Shown piece by piece: positions 28,413 through 37,393 of a stretch of 64,000 bases of DNA. A program made the position numbers and the translations under genes. The notes under the pieces are model-generated. The model made no database searches, was not told where the DNA came from, and saw nothing but the letters and a program-made list of their open reading frames with translations. The stretch covers positions 124,001-188,000 of the forward strand of contig NZ_JAKRFI010000004.1 of assembly GCF_022348165.1 (NCBI RefSeq). Reading direction: 5' to 3'. Numbering within the stretch: the first letter of the stretch is position 1; each line of letters starts with the position of its first letter. This DNA comes from Halomonas sp. McH1-25 (GTDB taxonomy: Bacteria > Pseudomonadota > Gammaproteobacteria > Pseudomonadales > Halomonadaceae).

Positions 28413-30269
28413 ATGGCCGTTCATGAAACCGTGTCCCGCGTGACTCAGCGCATTCGCGAACGCTCGCTTGACCGGCGCGCGCTCTACGAGCGTCATATGC
28501 AGGACCAGCACCGCCGTGGCGTTCACCGGGGCGAGCTGTCCTGTGGCAACCTGGCCCATGGCTTTGCCGCCTGCGGTGCAGAGGACAAGAACCAGCTGAA
28601 AATGATGAACAGTGCCAACCTGGCCATCGTTTCGTCATATAACGACATGTTATCGGCGCATCAGCCGTTCGAGACCTTCCCCGAACTCATCAAGAGCGCT
28701 GCGCGAAACATGGGCTCCACGGCCCAGTTCGCCGGCGGCGTGCCCGCCATGTGCGACGGTGTGACTCAAGGTCAGCCGGGCATGGAGCTATCACTGTTTT
28801 CCCGTGACGTAATCGCCATGGCCACCGGCGTGGCGCTATCGCACAACATGTTCGACGCGGCACTGTTGCTCGGTATCTGTGACAAGATCGTGCCCGGTCT
28901 GTTCATCGGCACTGCGCGATTCGGTCACCTGCCGGCGATTTTCGTTCCCGGCGGCCCGATGACCAGCGGCCTGCCCAACAAGGAAAAGGCGCGTGTACGC
29001 CAGCTCTACACCGAGGGCAAGGTTGGCCGTGACGAACTGCTCGAAGCCGAGTCGCAGTCCTATCACGGGCCGGGCACCTGCACCTTCTACGGCACGGCCA
29101 ACTCCAACCAGTTGATGATGGAGATGATGGGCCTGCATCTGCCCGGCGCCTCCTTCGTCAACCCTTACACACCGCTGCGTGACGCCCTGACCCAGTATGC
29201 GACGGAGCAGGCGATTCGCAACAGCGAGCCCGGCGGCGACTACCGTCCCTTCTGGCAGCAAATCGACGAGAAGGCGATCGTCAACGCGGTAATCGGACTG
29301 CTCGCCTCGGGCGGCTCGACCAACCATACGCTGCACCTGGTAGCGATGGCCGGCGCCGTGGGCCTGACGTTGACCTGGGACGATTTCACCGAGCTGTCCG
29401 CAGTGATTCCCAGCCTGACCCGTATCTACCCCAACGGTCAGGCCGACGTGAACCATTTCCAGGCCGCGGGCGGCATGAGCTTCCTGATTCGCACGCTGCT
29501 CGATGCCGGCTTGCTCCACGAGGACATTCCCACCGTCTTCGGCGGCTCCATGCGCGACTACACCAAGGAGCCCTTCCTTCAGGACGGCAAGCTGGTATGG
29601 CGCGAAGGCCCCACCGAGAGCATGGATCCCGACGTGCTGCGTCCGGTTACCGATCCGTTCTCGCCCACTGGCGGGATGACCGTGCTCGACGGCAACCTTG
29701 GTCGCGGCGTGATCAAGATTTCCGCCGTACAGCCGGAACATCGCGTGGTCGAAGCGCCGGTGCGCCTGTTCAGCGACCAGGGTCAGCTCAAGGCGGCCTT
29801 CGATGCCGGCGAGCTCGACCGTGACGTGGTGGTGGTGGTCCGTTTCCAGGGGCCGCGCGCCAATGGCATGCCTGAGCTGCACCAGCTCACGCCCTACCTC
29901 GGCGTGCTGCAGGATCGCGGCTACAAGGTCGCCCTGGTCACCGATGGGCGCATGTCCGGCGCCTCCGGCAAGGTGCCGGCCGCCATCCACCTCTCCCCCG
30001 AAGCGGTCGATGGCGGCCCGCTGGCGCGCCTCAAAGAAGGCGACGTGGTGCGCCTGGACGCCAACGCGGGCGAGCTCAATGCCCTGGTCGACGATGCCGA
30101 GTGGCAAGCCCGCGAATTGGCCACCACCAACCTCGAGGACTACCGCTATGGCATGGGCCGTGAGCTGTTCGCCGGCTTCCGCAGCCAAGTCGGTCGCGCC
30201 GAGGACGGCGCCGCCACTTTCGGCGGTTTCGAGGCTCAGGATCTGATCGAAAAGGACGGCCAGGCATGA
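28413..30269 (+). CDS. edd: Phosphogluconate dehydratase Edd
   Basis: Entner-Doudoroff enzyme of 618 residues that dehydrates 6-phosphogluconate to 2-keto-3-deoxy-6-phosphogluconate. It belongs to the IlvD/Edd family; signatures are '[19 protein letters not shown]', '[16 protein letters not shown]' and '[17 protein letters not shown]', supplying the Fe-S cluster Cys residues, and '[20 protein letters not shown]' near the C-terminus. An AGAGG site precedes the ATG. It overlaps glk by 4 bases and leads the operon edd-glk-mutarotase-reductase. No eda or zwf gene is present in the window. Confidence 0.97.
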   Translation: MAVHETVSRVTQRIRERSLDRRALYERHMQDQHRRGVHRGELSCGNLAHGFAACGAEDKNQLKMMNSANLAIVSSYNDMLSAHQPFETFPELIKSAARNMGSTAQFAGGVPAMCDGVTQGQPGMELSLFSRDVIAMATGVALSHNMFDAALLLGICDKIVPGLFIGTARFGHLPAIFVPGGPMTSGLPNKEKARVRQLYTEGKVGRDELLEAESQSYHGPGTCTFYGTANSNQLMMEMMGLHLPGASFVNPYTPLRDALTQYATEQAIRNSEPGGDYRPFWQQIDEKAIVNAVIGLLASGGSTNHTLHLVAMAGAVGLTLTWDDFTELSAVIPSLTRIYPNGQADVNHFQAAGGMSFLIRTLLDAGLLHEDIPTVFGGSMRDYTKEPFLQDGKLVWREGPTESMDPDVLRPVTDPFSPTGGMTVLDGNLGRGVIKISAVQPEHRVVEAPVRLFSDQGQLKAAFDAGELDRDVVVVVRFQGPRANGMPELHQLTPYLGVLQDRGYKVALVTDGRMSGASGKVPAAIHLSPEAVDGGPLARLKEGDVVRLDANAGELNALVDDAEWQARELATTNLEDYRYGMGRELFAGFRSQVGRAEDGAATFGGFEAQDLIEKDGQA

Positions 30270-31234
30270 CCCGAGCGGCACTGATCGGCGATATCGGCGG
30301 CACCAATGCACGCTTCGCCCTGGTGACGCCGGATTCGTTCGACCTGCACGACATCCAGACGTTGCCCTGTGCGGATTATCCGCACCTGGTGGATGCCGTG
30401 CGCGACTATCTGGAGCGCATCGGCGCGACCGGCGAGGATGCGCCGGTGGAAGCCTGCCTGGCCTTCGCCTGCCCGGTGCATGACGATATCGTGACCATGA
30501 CCAATAACCACTGGAGCTTCTCCAAGCGGGACGTAAAGGAAACTCTCGGTTTCGAACTGTTCAAGGTCATCAACGATTTCACGGCGCAGGCATTGGGCGT
30601 ACCTCATGTCGCCGAGGACGAGCGGGTCCAGGTCAAGCCGGGACAGGCCGAGCCACGCCGGGCACGGTTGATCATGGGTCCCGGCACGGGGCTGGGTGTC
30701 GCCGGCCTGTTTCCGGGAAGCGAGGCCTGGATTCCGCTGACCACCGAAGGGGGGCACATCACTTTCGCCCCCACCGATGCACAGGAGTTGAAGCTGGCCG
30801 GCTATTTCATCAGCCGCTATGGTCGCGTCTCGGTGGAGCGCCTGCTGTGCGGTCAGGGGCTGCTCGACCTGTACCGCGCCCATGCGGAGTTGCACAAGGT
30901 GCCGCCACGCTACAATACCCCCGCGGAAATCACCGGGGCGGCACGCGCCGGTGATAGCGTAGCGGTCGAGACCCTTCAGCGCTTCCTCAAGATCATGGGC
31001 GATGTGTGCGGCGACGCGGCGCTGTCTCTCGGCGCGCGAGGCGGTGTCTACCTGTGCGGCGGTATCATGCCGCGCTTGATCGACTGGCTGCAGCACAGCC
31101 GCTTTCAAGAAGCCTTCATCAACAAGGGGCGTATGCGCGAGTACAATGACAGCATCCCCATCTGGGTGGTCACCGCGCCCTGGACCGGGCTGCTGGGAGC
31201 TGCCGAAGCGCTACACAACAAGGAGGTGGAATGA
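30266..31234 (+). CDS. glk: Glucokinase
   Basis: ATP-dependent glucokinase of 322 residues, E. coli Glk type. It begins '[16 protein letters not shown]' (phosphate-1 motif), then '[19 protein letters not shown]' (catalytic Asp region) and '[14 protein letters not shown]'. The start ATGA overlaps the edd stop and its own stop overlaps the mutarotase start, so translation is coupled. It phosphorylates glucose for entry into the Entner-Doudoroff route. Confidence 0.96.
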   Translation: MTRAALIGDIGGTNARFALVTPDSFDLHDIQTLPCADYPHLVDAVRDYLERIGATGEDAPVEACLAFACPVHDDIVTMTNNHWSFSKRDVKETLGFELFKVINDFTAQALGVPHVAEDERVQVKPGQAEPRRARLIMGPGTGLGVAGLFPGSEAWIPLTTEGGHITFAPTDAQELKLAGYFISRYGRVSVERLLCGQGLLDLYRAHAELHKVPPRYNTPAEITGAARAGDSVAVETLQRFLKIMGDVCGDAALSLGARGGVYLCGGIMPRLIDWLQHSRFQEAFINKGRMREYNDSIPIWVVTAPWTGLLGAAEALHNKEVE

Positions 31235-32094
31235 TTCCCCAATCCCTGCGCGTACTGCTCGATGCCACTGACGGCCAACGCCAGGCCGAGTGGGAGGGCC
31301 GTCGTGTATGGCTGGCCCGCGAGACCTGGGGCGAACTGGCCGTGTCATTGCAAGGCGCCCAAGTCCTGCATTTTCGTCCTGCCGGTGAAGAGGGCGATGG
31401 ATGGCTGTGGGTCACCTCGACTCCCCAAGCCTTGCCCGGCGCGATTCGCGGCGGCATTCCCTTGTGCTGGCCCTGGTTCGCCGACGAGTCGCCGGACGGT
31501 CAGGGGCCGATGCATGGCACGGCGCGCAAGGCCGAGTGGCGACTCGACGCCGCCGATGAACACGAACAGGGCGTCGAGCTGCACCTGTCGCCCGAGGAAC
31601 GTCTGCACGATCAGCTGGTGCCCCGCGCCGTGATTCAGGCCAATGCCCAGCGTCTGCACGTCGAGCTGATCACCGAACACCGTGGCGAAACGCCGGTCAA
31701 GTACACCGGCGCCCTGCACACCTATTTCAGCGTGAGCGACACGCACCGCTGCCGCATCGAAGGCCTGGCCGGGGCCCGTTACCTGGACAAGCTCAAAGGG
31801 TTCGCCGAAGGCGTTCAGCAGGGCGAGCCGGGCATTCGCAGCGCCATCGACCGCATCTACCAGTCCAACCGCGAGGTGGTTCTCGACGACGATACGCGCA
31901 GGCTGCGTATCGCCAAGCAGGGTAGCGATTCCACCGTGGTCTGGCACCCTGACAGCGAGCTGCCCGCGGATACGCCATCCGACGTGGCGCGGCGCTTCTT
32001 GTGCGTCGAGGCAGCCTGCACACGTGTCGACCCGGTATGGCTGGTGCCGGGCGCCCAGCACCTGCTGGCCACCACGATTTCGCGAGACAGCTAA
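31231..32094 (+). CDS. D-hexose-6-phosphate mutarotase (YeaD family)
   Basis: Aldose-1-epimerase-fold protein of 287 residues that interconverts alpha and beta glucose-6-phosphate. Family signatures are 'PGAIRGGIPLCWPWFAD', 'GPMHGTARKAEW' (catalytic His) and 'GALHTYFSVSD', with the Glu in 'FLCVEAAC'. It overlaps glk by 4 bases, consistent with supplying the beta anomer used by glucose-6-phosphate dehydrogenase downstream of glucokinase. Confidence 0.93.
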   Translation: MIPQSLRVLLDATDGQRQAEWEGRRVWLARETWGELAVSLQGAQVLHFRPAGEEGDGWLWVTSTPQALPGAIRGGIPLCWPWFADESPDGQGPMHGTARKAEWRLDAADEHEQGVELHLSPEERLHDQLVPRAVIQANAQRLHVELITEHRGETPVKYTGALHTYFSVSDTHRCRIEGLAGARYLDKLKGFAEGVQQGEPGIRSAIDRIYQSNREVVLDDDTRRLRIAKQGSDSTVVWHPDSELPADTPSDVARRFLCVEAACTRVDPVWLVPGAQHLLATTISRDS

Positions 32095-32096
32095 CC

Positions 32097-32966
32097 ATGA
32101 CGCCCGGCTTCGACGTTCCGTTCCTGCTGGGCATGATGCGCCTCAGCGACTCGCCAGCGTTAAGCGACCCCAGGATCCTGGCGGATTGGATCGAGGCCAG
32201 GCTCGACGAGGGCCTGGTGTGGTTCGACCACGCCGATACCTATGGCGACCGCCGCTGCGAGATGCTGTTCGGCGAAGCCCTGGCCCTGCGTCCGGCCCTC
32301 AAGCCGCGTATCAGGGTCGTCACCAAGGCCGGCGTGGTATTGCGCAGTCGGGATAGCTCCCGTTTCGGGGTCAAGCACTACGACACCTCACCGGCCTATC
32401 TTGGCAAGGCGATCGACGCCAGCCTGTCGCGTCTGGGCGTGGAGCGCCTCGACCACTTCCTCGTGCAGCGTCCCGACCCATTGATGGACGTGAACGCCAC
32501 TGCACATGCGCTGGATGCCGCCATCGCCGCCGGCAAGGTCGGCGCCGTCGGGGTGTCCAACTTCCTGCCGGAGCAATGGCGCCGCCTGCAGCAGGCCATG
32601 GCCAATCCGCTTGCCGTGCATCAGCTGGAGCTGTCGCTGGCGCATCCCGATTCGCTGTTCAGCGGCCTGTACGACGCCGTGCTCAGCGATGGCCACCAGC
32701 CAATGGCCTGGTCGTCGCTGGGCGGCGGCTCGGTGTTCGAGGATGTGCTGGGCACGGCCATCGAACGCATTGCCAAGGAATTGCAGATCAGCCACGCCGG
32801 CCTGGCCCTGGCCTGGCTGCGCCGCCTGCCCGGCCAGCCGATACCGGTCATCGGCACACTCAAGGAGAGCCGCATTCGCGAACTCGCCCGGGAGGGTCGG
32901 GTCGACCTCGATCGCCCGACCTGGTTCGCCTTGCTCGAAGAGGCGCGCAGTCAACGTGTAACCTGA
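32097..32966 (+). CDS. Aldo/keto reductase, YdhF-like, catalytic His replaced by Gln
   Basis: TIM-barrel aldo/keto reductase of 289 residues, close to the YdhF/YcsN branch. Asp44 and Tyr49 ('FDHADTYGD') and Lys77 ('VVTKAG') of the catalytic tetrad are in place. The fourth residue, normally His in 'IHRPDPLMD', is Gln124 here ('FLVQRPDPLMD'). The NADPH-binding part is normal ('GVSNFLPEQW', 'IPVIGTLKESRI'). The start ATG is two bases after the mutarotase stop. It belongs to the glucose operon, but its substrate is unknown; loss of the His suggests altered or weak reductase activity. Confidence 0.92.
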   Translation: MTPGFDVPFLLGMMRLSDSPALSDPRILADWIEARLDEGLVWFDHADTYGDRRCEMLFGEALALRPALKPRIRVVTKAGVVLRSRDSSRFGVKHYDTSPAYLGKAIDASLSRLGVERLDHFLVQRPDPLMDVNATAHALDAAIAAGKVGAVGVSNFLPEQWRRLQQAMANPLAVHQLELSLAHPDSLFSGLYDAVLSDGHQPMAWSSLGGGSVFEDVLGTAIERIAKELQISHAGLALAWLRRLPGQPIPVIGTLKESRIRELAREGRVDLDRPTWFALLEEARSQRVT

Positions 32967-33017
32967 GGCGCTGCGGAGCAGGCTTACCCGGGAGGCGAAG
33001 ACTGACGCCTTGCCATG

Positions 33018-33045
33018 CGATAAAGTGACACGATTCACTTTATCG
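33018..33045. promoter_or_regulatory. Perfect 11-bp-arm palindrome upstream of pgi
   Basis: CGATAAAGTGA and TCACTTTATCG (33018-33028 and 33035-33045) are exact inverted repeats around CACGAT. The site ends 21 bases before the pgi ATG, between the glucose operon and pgi. Arms are AT-rich and there is no T tract after them, so it fits an operator for a dimeric repressor better than a terminator; a 5'-leader hairpin is also possible. The regulator is unknown. Confidence 0.6.
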
Positions 33046-33066
33046 AAAACAACAAAGGACACGTCC

Positions 33067-34737
33067 ATGTTCCAGCTAACCCGCAGCGTTACCTGGCAGG
33101 CGTTAGAGCGCCTGCACCGAGACACCGCCAACGACCGTATCCGCGACTACTTCGGCCGCGACCCCCAGCGTTTCGAGAAGATGAGCCTGCGTGTCGGCGG
33201 GCTGTTTCTCGATTATTCCAAGCACCATATCTCCGACGCCGTACTCGCCAAGCTGATCGAGCTGGCCGATCATTCGGCGCTGGTGCAGCGGCGTGCGCAG
33301 ATGTTTTCCGGCGACATCATCAACGTCACCGAGGATCGCCCGGTCCTGCATACCGCACTACGCAACCAGGGCGATGAGCCGGTGATCGTCGACGGCCAGG
33401 ACGTGATGCCCGAGATCAGGCGCACCCGCGAACAGATTCGCGCCTTCTCCGAGGCCGTGCGCGACGGCAGTTGGCAGGGCTACGACGGCCAACGCATTCG
33501 CGATGTCGTCAACATCGGCATCGGTGGCTCGGACCTCGGCCCCAACATGGCCTGCCGCGCGCTGCTCAACTATCGCCACGGCGACCTGAATTTCCATTTC
33601 GTCTCCAACGTCGACGGCGCACATATCCAGAAGGTGCTGCGCCGGCTCGATCCGGCCACCACGCTGTTCATCGTCTCGACCAAGACCTTCTCCACCCAGG
33701 AGACGCTGCTCAACGCCAAGACTGCCCGGCGCTGGTTTCTCGACAATGCCGGCGAAGACGCCGACGTGGGCGCTCACTTCATCGCGGCCTCCACCAATCG
33801 CAAGGCGGCCATGGAGTTCGGCATTCGCGAGGAGAACGTTTTCGAGTTCTGGGCCTGGGTCGGCGGGCGTTACTCGATGTGGTCGTCGATCGGTCTGCCC
33901 ATTGCGCTGTCGATCGGCTACGAGGGCTTCCTCGAACTGCTCGAAGGCGCCTACGAGATGGACCGTCACTTCATCGAGGCACCCTTCGCCGAGAACATGC
34001 CGGTGCTCATGGCCCTGATCGGCATCTGGTACATCAATTTCATGGGCGCCGAGACCCAGGCCATCGTGCCCTACGATCAGGCGCTGCATCAGTTGCCGGC
34101 CTTCCTGCAGCAGCTCGACATGGAGTCCAACGGCAAGTCCGTGGATATCTTCGGCCAGCCGGTGAACTACAAGACCGGGCCGATCGTCTGGGGGCAGACC
34201 GGTTCCAACGGCCAGCACGCCTTTTTCCAGTTGCTGCATCAGGGCACCCGCTACGTGCCCATCGACTTCATCGCCTCGCTGAAGCCCGAGCCCGGCGTCG
34301 AGGAGCACCACTTCGCGCTGCTCACCAACATGCTCGCCCAGGCCAATGCCTTCATGGAGGGCAGCCAGGGAGGCAGCCAGCTCGACCCCTACAGCTGCCC
34401 GGGCAATCGCCCCTCGAGTACCCTGCTGCTCGACGAGCTGACGCCACGCAACCTGGGTGCACTGATTGCGCTCTACGAACACAAGGTGTTCGTTCAGGGG
34501 GTGATCTGGAACATCAACTCGTTCGACCAATGGGGCGTGCAACTGGGCAAACGCATCGCCGGCGAGATCAGCGAGCGCATCGATGAACGCACCCAGGACT
34601 TCGACGCCTCGACCCAAGGTCTGTTAGCGTTGGTACGCCAGCACTTTCCCGCCCACCGGCCCGCCGAGCCACCCGCAGGCGGTCGCTCCCCGGAAAAGTC
34701 CAAGGCCAAAGCCACCAGTCAGGGGAAAACGTCATGA
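33067..34737 (+). CDS. pgi: Glucose-6-phosphate isomerase
   Basis: Glycolytic isomerase of 556 residues. Signatures are 'VNIGIGGSDLGPNMAC' (phosphate-binding sugar-isomerase domain), 'FEFWAWVGGRYSMWSSIGL' (active-site Arg and Glu region), and 'GSNGQHAFFQLLHQG' with the His. The C-terminal signature is 'NSFDQWGVQLGK'. The start at 33067 follows AAAGGA at 7 bases; an in-frame upstream ATG at 33010 would run through the palindrome and lacks a ribosome site. It overlaps the next kinase gene by 4 bases, linking fructose-6-phosphate and glucose-6-phosphate pools for the Entner-Doudoroff pathway. Confidence 0.97.
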   Translation: MFQLTRSVTWQALERLHRDTANDRIRDYFGRDPQRFEKMSLRVGGLFLDYSKHHISDAVLAKLIELADHSALVQRRAQMFSGDIINVTEDRPVLHTALRNQGDEPVIVDGQDVMPEIRRTREQIRAFSEAVRDGSWQGYDGQRIRDVVNIGIGGSDLGPNMACRALLNYRHGDLNFHFVSNVDGAHIQKVLRRLDPATTLFIVSTKTFSTQETLLNAKTARRWFLDNAGEDADVGAHFIAASTNRKAAMEFGIREENVFEFWAWVGGRYSMWSSIGLPIALSIGYEGFLELLEGAYEMDRHFIEAPFAENMPVLMALIGIWYINFMGAETQAIVPYDQALHQLPAFLQQLDMESNGKSVDIFGQPVNYKTGPIVWGQTGSNGQHAFFQLLHQGTRYVPIDFIASLKPEPGVEEHHFALLTNMLAQANAFMEGSQGGSQLDPYSCPGNRPSSTLLLDELTPRNLGALIALYEHKVFVQGVIWNINSFDQWGVQLGKRIAGEISERIDERTQDFDASTQGLLALVRQHFPAHRPAEPPAGGRSPEKSKAKATSQGKTS

Positions 34738-35705
34738 TTCCCGTCATCGCCTTCGGCGAAGCCCTCGTCGACATGCTATCGAGCCGCCTGGGGAACGACA
34801 GCGGACCGGAGACCTTCACGCCCTATGCCGGCGGCGCACCTGCCAATGTCGCCGTGGCCTGCGCCCGGCTCGGCGTACCCAGCCGGTTTCTGGGCATGGT
34901 CGGCGACGACCGCTTCGGGCGTTTCCTGACCACCGAGATGGCCAGCCACGGCGTCGACACCTCGGGCGTAGTGACCACTCGACAAGCCCGTACCGCGCTG
35001 GCCTTCGTGTCGCGGGATGCCGAGGGCGAGCGCACCTTCGACTTCTATCGCCCACCGGCCGCCGATCTGCTCTACCGGCTCGAACACCTGCCGGCCGGTG
35101 TCTTCAGCCAGCCCGCCATCGTGCATATGTGTTCCAATAGCCTGACCGAGGAAAGCATCGCCGAAACGACTCTGGCGCTGGCCGACATCGCCAAACGCTC
35201 GGGCAGCCTGGTCAGTGTCGACGCCAACCTGCGCGACAACCTGTGGCCCGAAGGCAACGTGGATATCGGCCTGTCCACGTCGCTGCTCGATCGGGCGCAC
35301 CTGCTCAAGCTGTCCCGCGAGGAGGTCGACAAACTGCGCGGCGACCATCCCGAGGATGCCTGGCTCAACCGACGGCTCGCCGCCGGGGTGAAGCTGATCG
35401 TGATCACCGACGGCCCCCGCCCGGTCGAGATACACCGCCCCGGCCGTCGCCTGAACGTGTTGCCGCCGCAGGTCCGGGCCGTCGACACCACGGCCGGCGG
35501 CGACGCCTTCATTGGCGGGTTGCTGGCCATGCTCGCCGAGGCCGATGTGGATGCGGCCGCCTTCACCCGCTGGAGCGAGGACGACGAACGACTGACCCGT
35601 GCCGTGGAAACCGCCTGTCGCTGCGGGGCGCATGCGGTGACACGCCCCGGTGCCTATGCCGCCCTGCCCTCACGGGAGGATCTCAAGGCCATGCTCGACG
35701 GCTGA
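34734..35705 (+). CDS. PfkB-family carbohydrate kinase, probably fructokinase
   Basis: Ribokinase-fold sugar kinase of 323 residues. The first PfkB signature is 'GGAPANVAVACARLGVPSRF' and the second is 'VDTTAGGDAFIGGLLA', containing the catalytic Asp. 'VIPVIAFGEALVDML'-like start and overall length match bacterial fructokinases. The start codon overlaps the pgi stop by 4 bases, which fits fructose phosphorylation to fructose-6-phosphate and isomerisation by Pgi. Other PfkB substrates cannot be excluded by sequence. Confidence 0.9.
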   Translation: MIPVIAFGEALVDMLSSRLGNDSGPETFTPYAGGAPANVAVACARLGVPSRFLGMVGDDRFGRFLTTEMASHGVDTSGVVTTRQARTALAFVSRDAEGERTFDFYRPPAADLLYRLEHLPAGVFSQPAIVHMCSNSLTEESIAETTLALADIAKRSGSLVSVDANLRDNLWPEGNVDIGLSTSLLDRAHLLKLSREEVDKLRGDHPEDAWLNRRLAAGVKLIVITDGPRPVEIHRPGRRLNVLPPQVRAVDTTAGGDAFIGGLLAMLAEADVDAAAFTRWSEDDERLTRAVETACRCGAHAVTRPGAYAALPSREDLKAMLDG

Positions 35706-35708
35706 GAC

Positions 35709-36641
35709 TCAGGCAGACCACCACAGGCTCAGGTCGAGCACGGCAAGCGTGATGAGCAGGATGGCGACCTGGGTGGCCATCAGTGGCAACAGACGTCGAC
35801 GGTCACCGTCGACCTCCCGCTCGTCGAGTCGATACAGTCCCCGGATCAGCCAGGCCGCCGCCAGCCCGGGCAGTAAAGCCGGCCAGACGGCCCGAGGCAC
35901 GCCGTTCAGGCCGATCGCCAGCATCAGGCTGACAAAGGCTGCTGCATTCAGCCACGCCGCCACCTGCGCAGCCCGGCTTACGCCCAAGACGATCGCCAGG
36001 TGGCGACGCCCGACCCGCCGGTCGGCATCGATGTCCGGCAATTGATTGACCAGCAGCAAGGCACTTACCAGCAGGATGGGCACCGGCGCCACCGCCAACA
36101 CGGTGCTCCCCAACCGGCCGCCCACCGCCCAATGGCTGCCCAGCACCATCAGCACCCCGAAACCAACGCCCGGCGCCAGCAGACACAACCACGGCCGACG
36201 CACGATCCAGCCACTGTAGCCCCAGACCAACGCCAGCCCGGCGATGCCGAATATCAGCATTGCCGGTCCTCGCTGGGCCAGGAAATAGCCCCCGATGAGC
36301 GCGGTGACGACCAGGCAGGCTGCGGCAGTTACAGCCGCCAGAGGTGCGGCACGCGGACAGGCCAGCAAGGCGCCGCTGCCGCCCGAGAACGGTGTGCGGC
36401 GCGTCATGGCATCGAGGCCGCTGCGAAAGTCGTGGTGCTCGTTGAGCAGGTTGACCGCCGCGTGCGCCGTGACACTGCCCAGCAGCGCCAGCCAGACATC
36501 CCACCAGGACAGCGCCAGACCCTCCGCCCGCGCCGCACCGACGCCCAGCAGAACGCACAGCGGCGCCAGTAGCAGAAACGGCGGGCGCGCCGCCTGAAGG
36601 CAGGCCTGCCAGCGCATGACCGGCGAACTAGCGTCCTTCAT
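35709..36641 (-). CDS. UbiA-family prenyltransferase (MenA-like)
   Basis: Polytopic membrane protein of 310 residues with about eight or nine hydrophobic segments. The two Asp-rich prenyl-diphosphate motifs are 'NLLNEHHDFRSGLDA' (about residues 63-77) and 'NQLPDIDADRRVGRR'. This pattern fits UbiA/MenA intramembrane prenyltransferases. The acceptor is not evident and no other quinone genes are adjacent. The start at 36641 is four bases after the esterase stop; a much longer in-frame extension would lie inside the esterase gene and was rejected. It is convergent with the PfkB kinase gene, with 3 bases between stops. Confidence 0.85.
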   Translation of the reverse strand: MKDASSPVMRWQACLQAARPPFLLLAPLCVLLGVGAARAEGLALSWWDVWLALLGSVTAHAAVNLLNEHHDFRSGLDAMTRRTPFSGGSGALLACPRAAPLAAVTAAACLVVTALIGGYFLAQRGPAMLIFGIAGLALVWGYSGWIVRRPWLCLLAPGVGFGVLMVLGSHWAVGGRLGSTVLAVAPVPILLVSALLLVNQLPDIDADRRVGRRHLAIVLGVSRAAQVAAWLNAAAFVSLMLAIGLNGVPRAVWPALLPGLAAAWLIRGLYRLDEREVDGDRRRLLPLMATQVAILLITLAVLDLSLWWSA

Positions 36642-36645
36642 GTAG

Positions 36646-37311
36646 TCAGCCCAGACAGTGGCCCAGCCAATTGCCGATATCCACGGTCTGCTGCGGACAC
36701 AGAGCGTGGGCCATGCTGTAGGTTCGGTACTCGGCCGGGATACCCAGCGCGCGCAGACGCTCGAAACCGGCCCGCCCCAGCGACTCGGGCACGACGGGGT
36801 CGAAGGTGCCATGGTGCACCTCGGCCGCCAAGTGGCGGTTGGCCTCAGCCAGTTCGATGCTGTCGGCCGTGGCGAAATAGGTCGACAACGCCAGCAGGCC
36901 ACCCAGCGCGTCGGGGTAGGACAACGCCGCTTCATAGGCGACTGCGCCGCCCTGGGAAAAGCCGGCGACGATGATCCGCTCGCTGTCGATACCTGTCCGC
37001 TGCTGCTCGTCGATCAGCCCCTGCACCTGCTTGGCCGAGGCCTTGAGCTGAATCTCGTCGATCCGGCGTCCCAGGTTCATGTCGAGGATGTCGTACCAGG
37101 CCGGCATCAGCATACCGTTGTTGATGGTCACCGGGCGGCGCGGTGCATGCGGCAGCACGTAGCGGATCGCCGGCTTGCCGGGAATGGCAAGGGCGGGAAT
37201 CAAGGGCGCAAAATCGTGACCGTCGGCGCCCAGGCCATGCAGGATGATGACGGCAGCGTCGGCCTTGCGGCCTTGGTCGGGTTCGATGATGAGCGGCTTG
37301 GATTCAGGCAT
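36646..37311 (-). CDS. Carboxylesterase/phospholipase, alpha/beta hydrolase_2 family
   Basis: Soluble esterase of 221 residues resembling bacterial carboxylesterase EstB and acyl-protein thioesterases. The oxyanion segment is 'AVIILHGLGADGHDF', the nucleophile is Ser in 'IIVAGFSQGGAVAYEAAL', the Asp is in 'GTFDPVVP' and the His lies in 'YSMAHALCPQQ'. The gene is followed at once by the UbiA-type gene on the same strand. The natural ester substrate is unknown. Confidence 0.93.
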   Translation of the reverse strand: MPESKPLIIEPDQGRKADAAVIILHGLGADGHDFAPLIPALAIPGKPAIRYVLPHAPRRPVTINNGMLMPAWYDILDMNLGRRIDEIQLKASAKQVQGLIDEQQRTGIDSERIIVAGFSQGGAVAYEAALSYPDALGGLLALSTYFATADSIELAEANRHLAAEVHHGTFDPVVPESLGRAGFERLRALGIPAEYRTYSMAHALCPQQTVDIGNWLGHCLG

Positions 37312-37393
37312 GACTGCATTCCTTTGGAGACGATGAGGTTACTTTAACCCGACAGCCCCACCCCCGACGAACCGTGGCGAAAACCATGCCGGC

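Noticed and set aside
28836-30311. Long antisense open frame over edd
   Set aside because: Same reason: codon-position shadow of edd, which has clear family motifs.
36642-36935. Upstream extension of the UbiA-type gene
   Set aside because: It lies entirely within the esterase gene and has no homology; the start at 36641 fits better.
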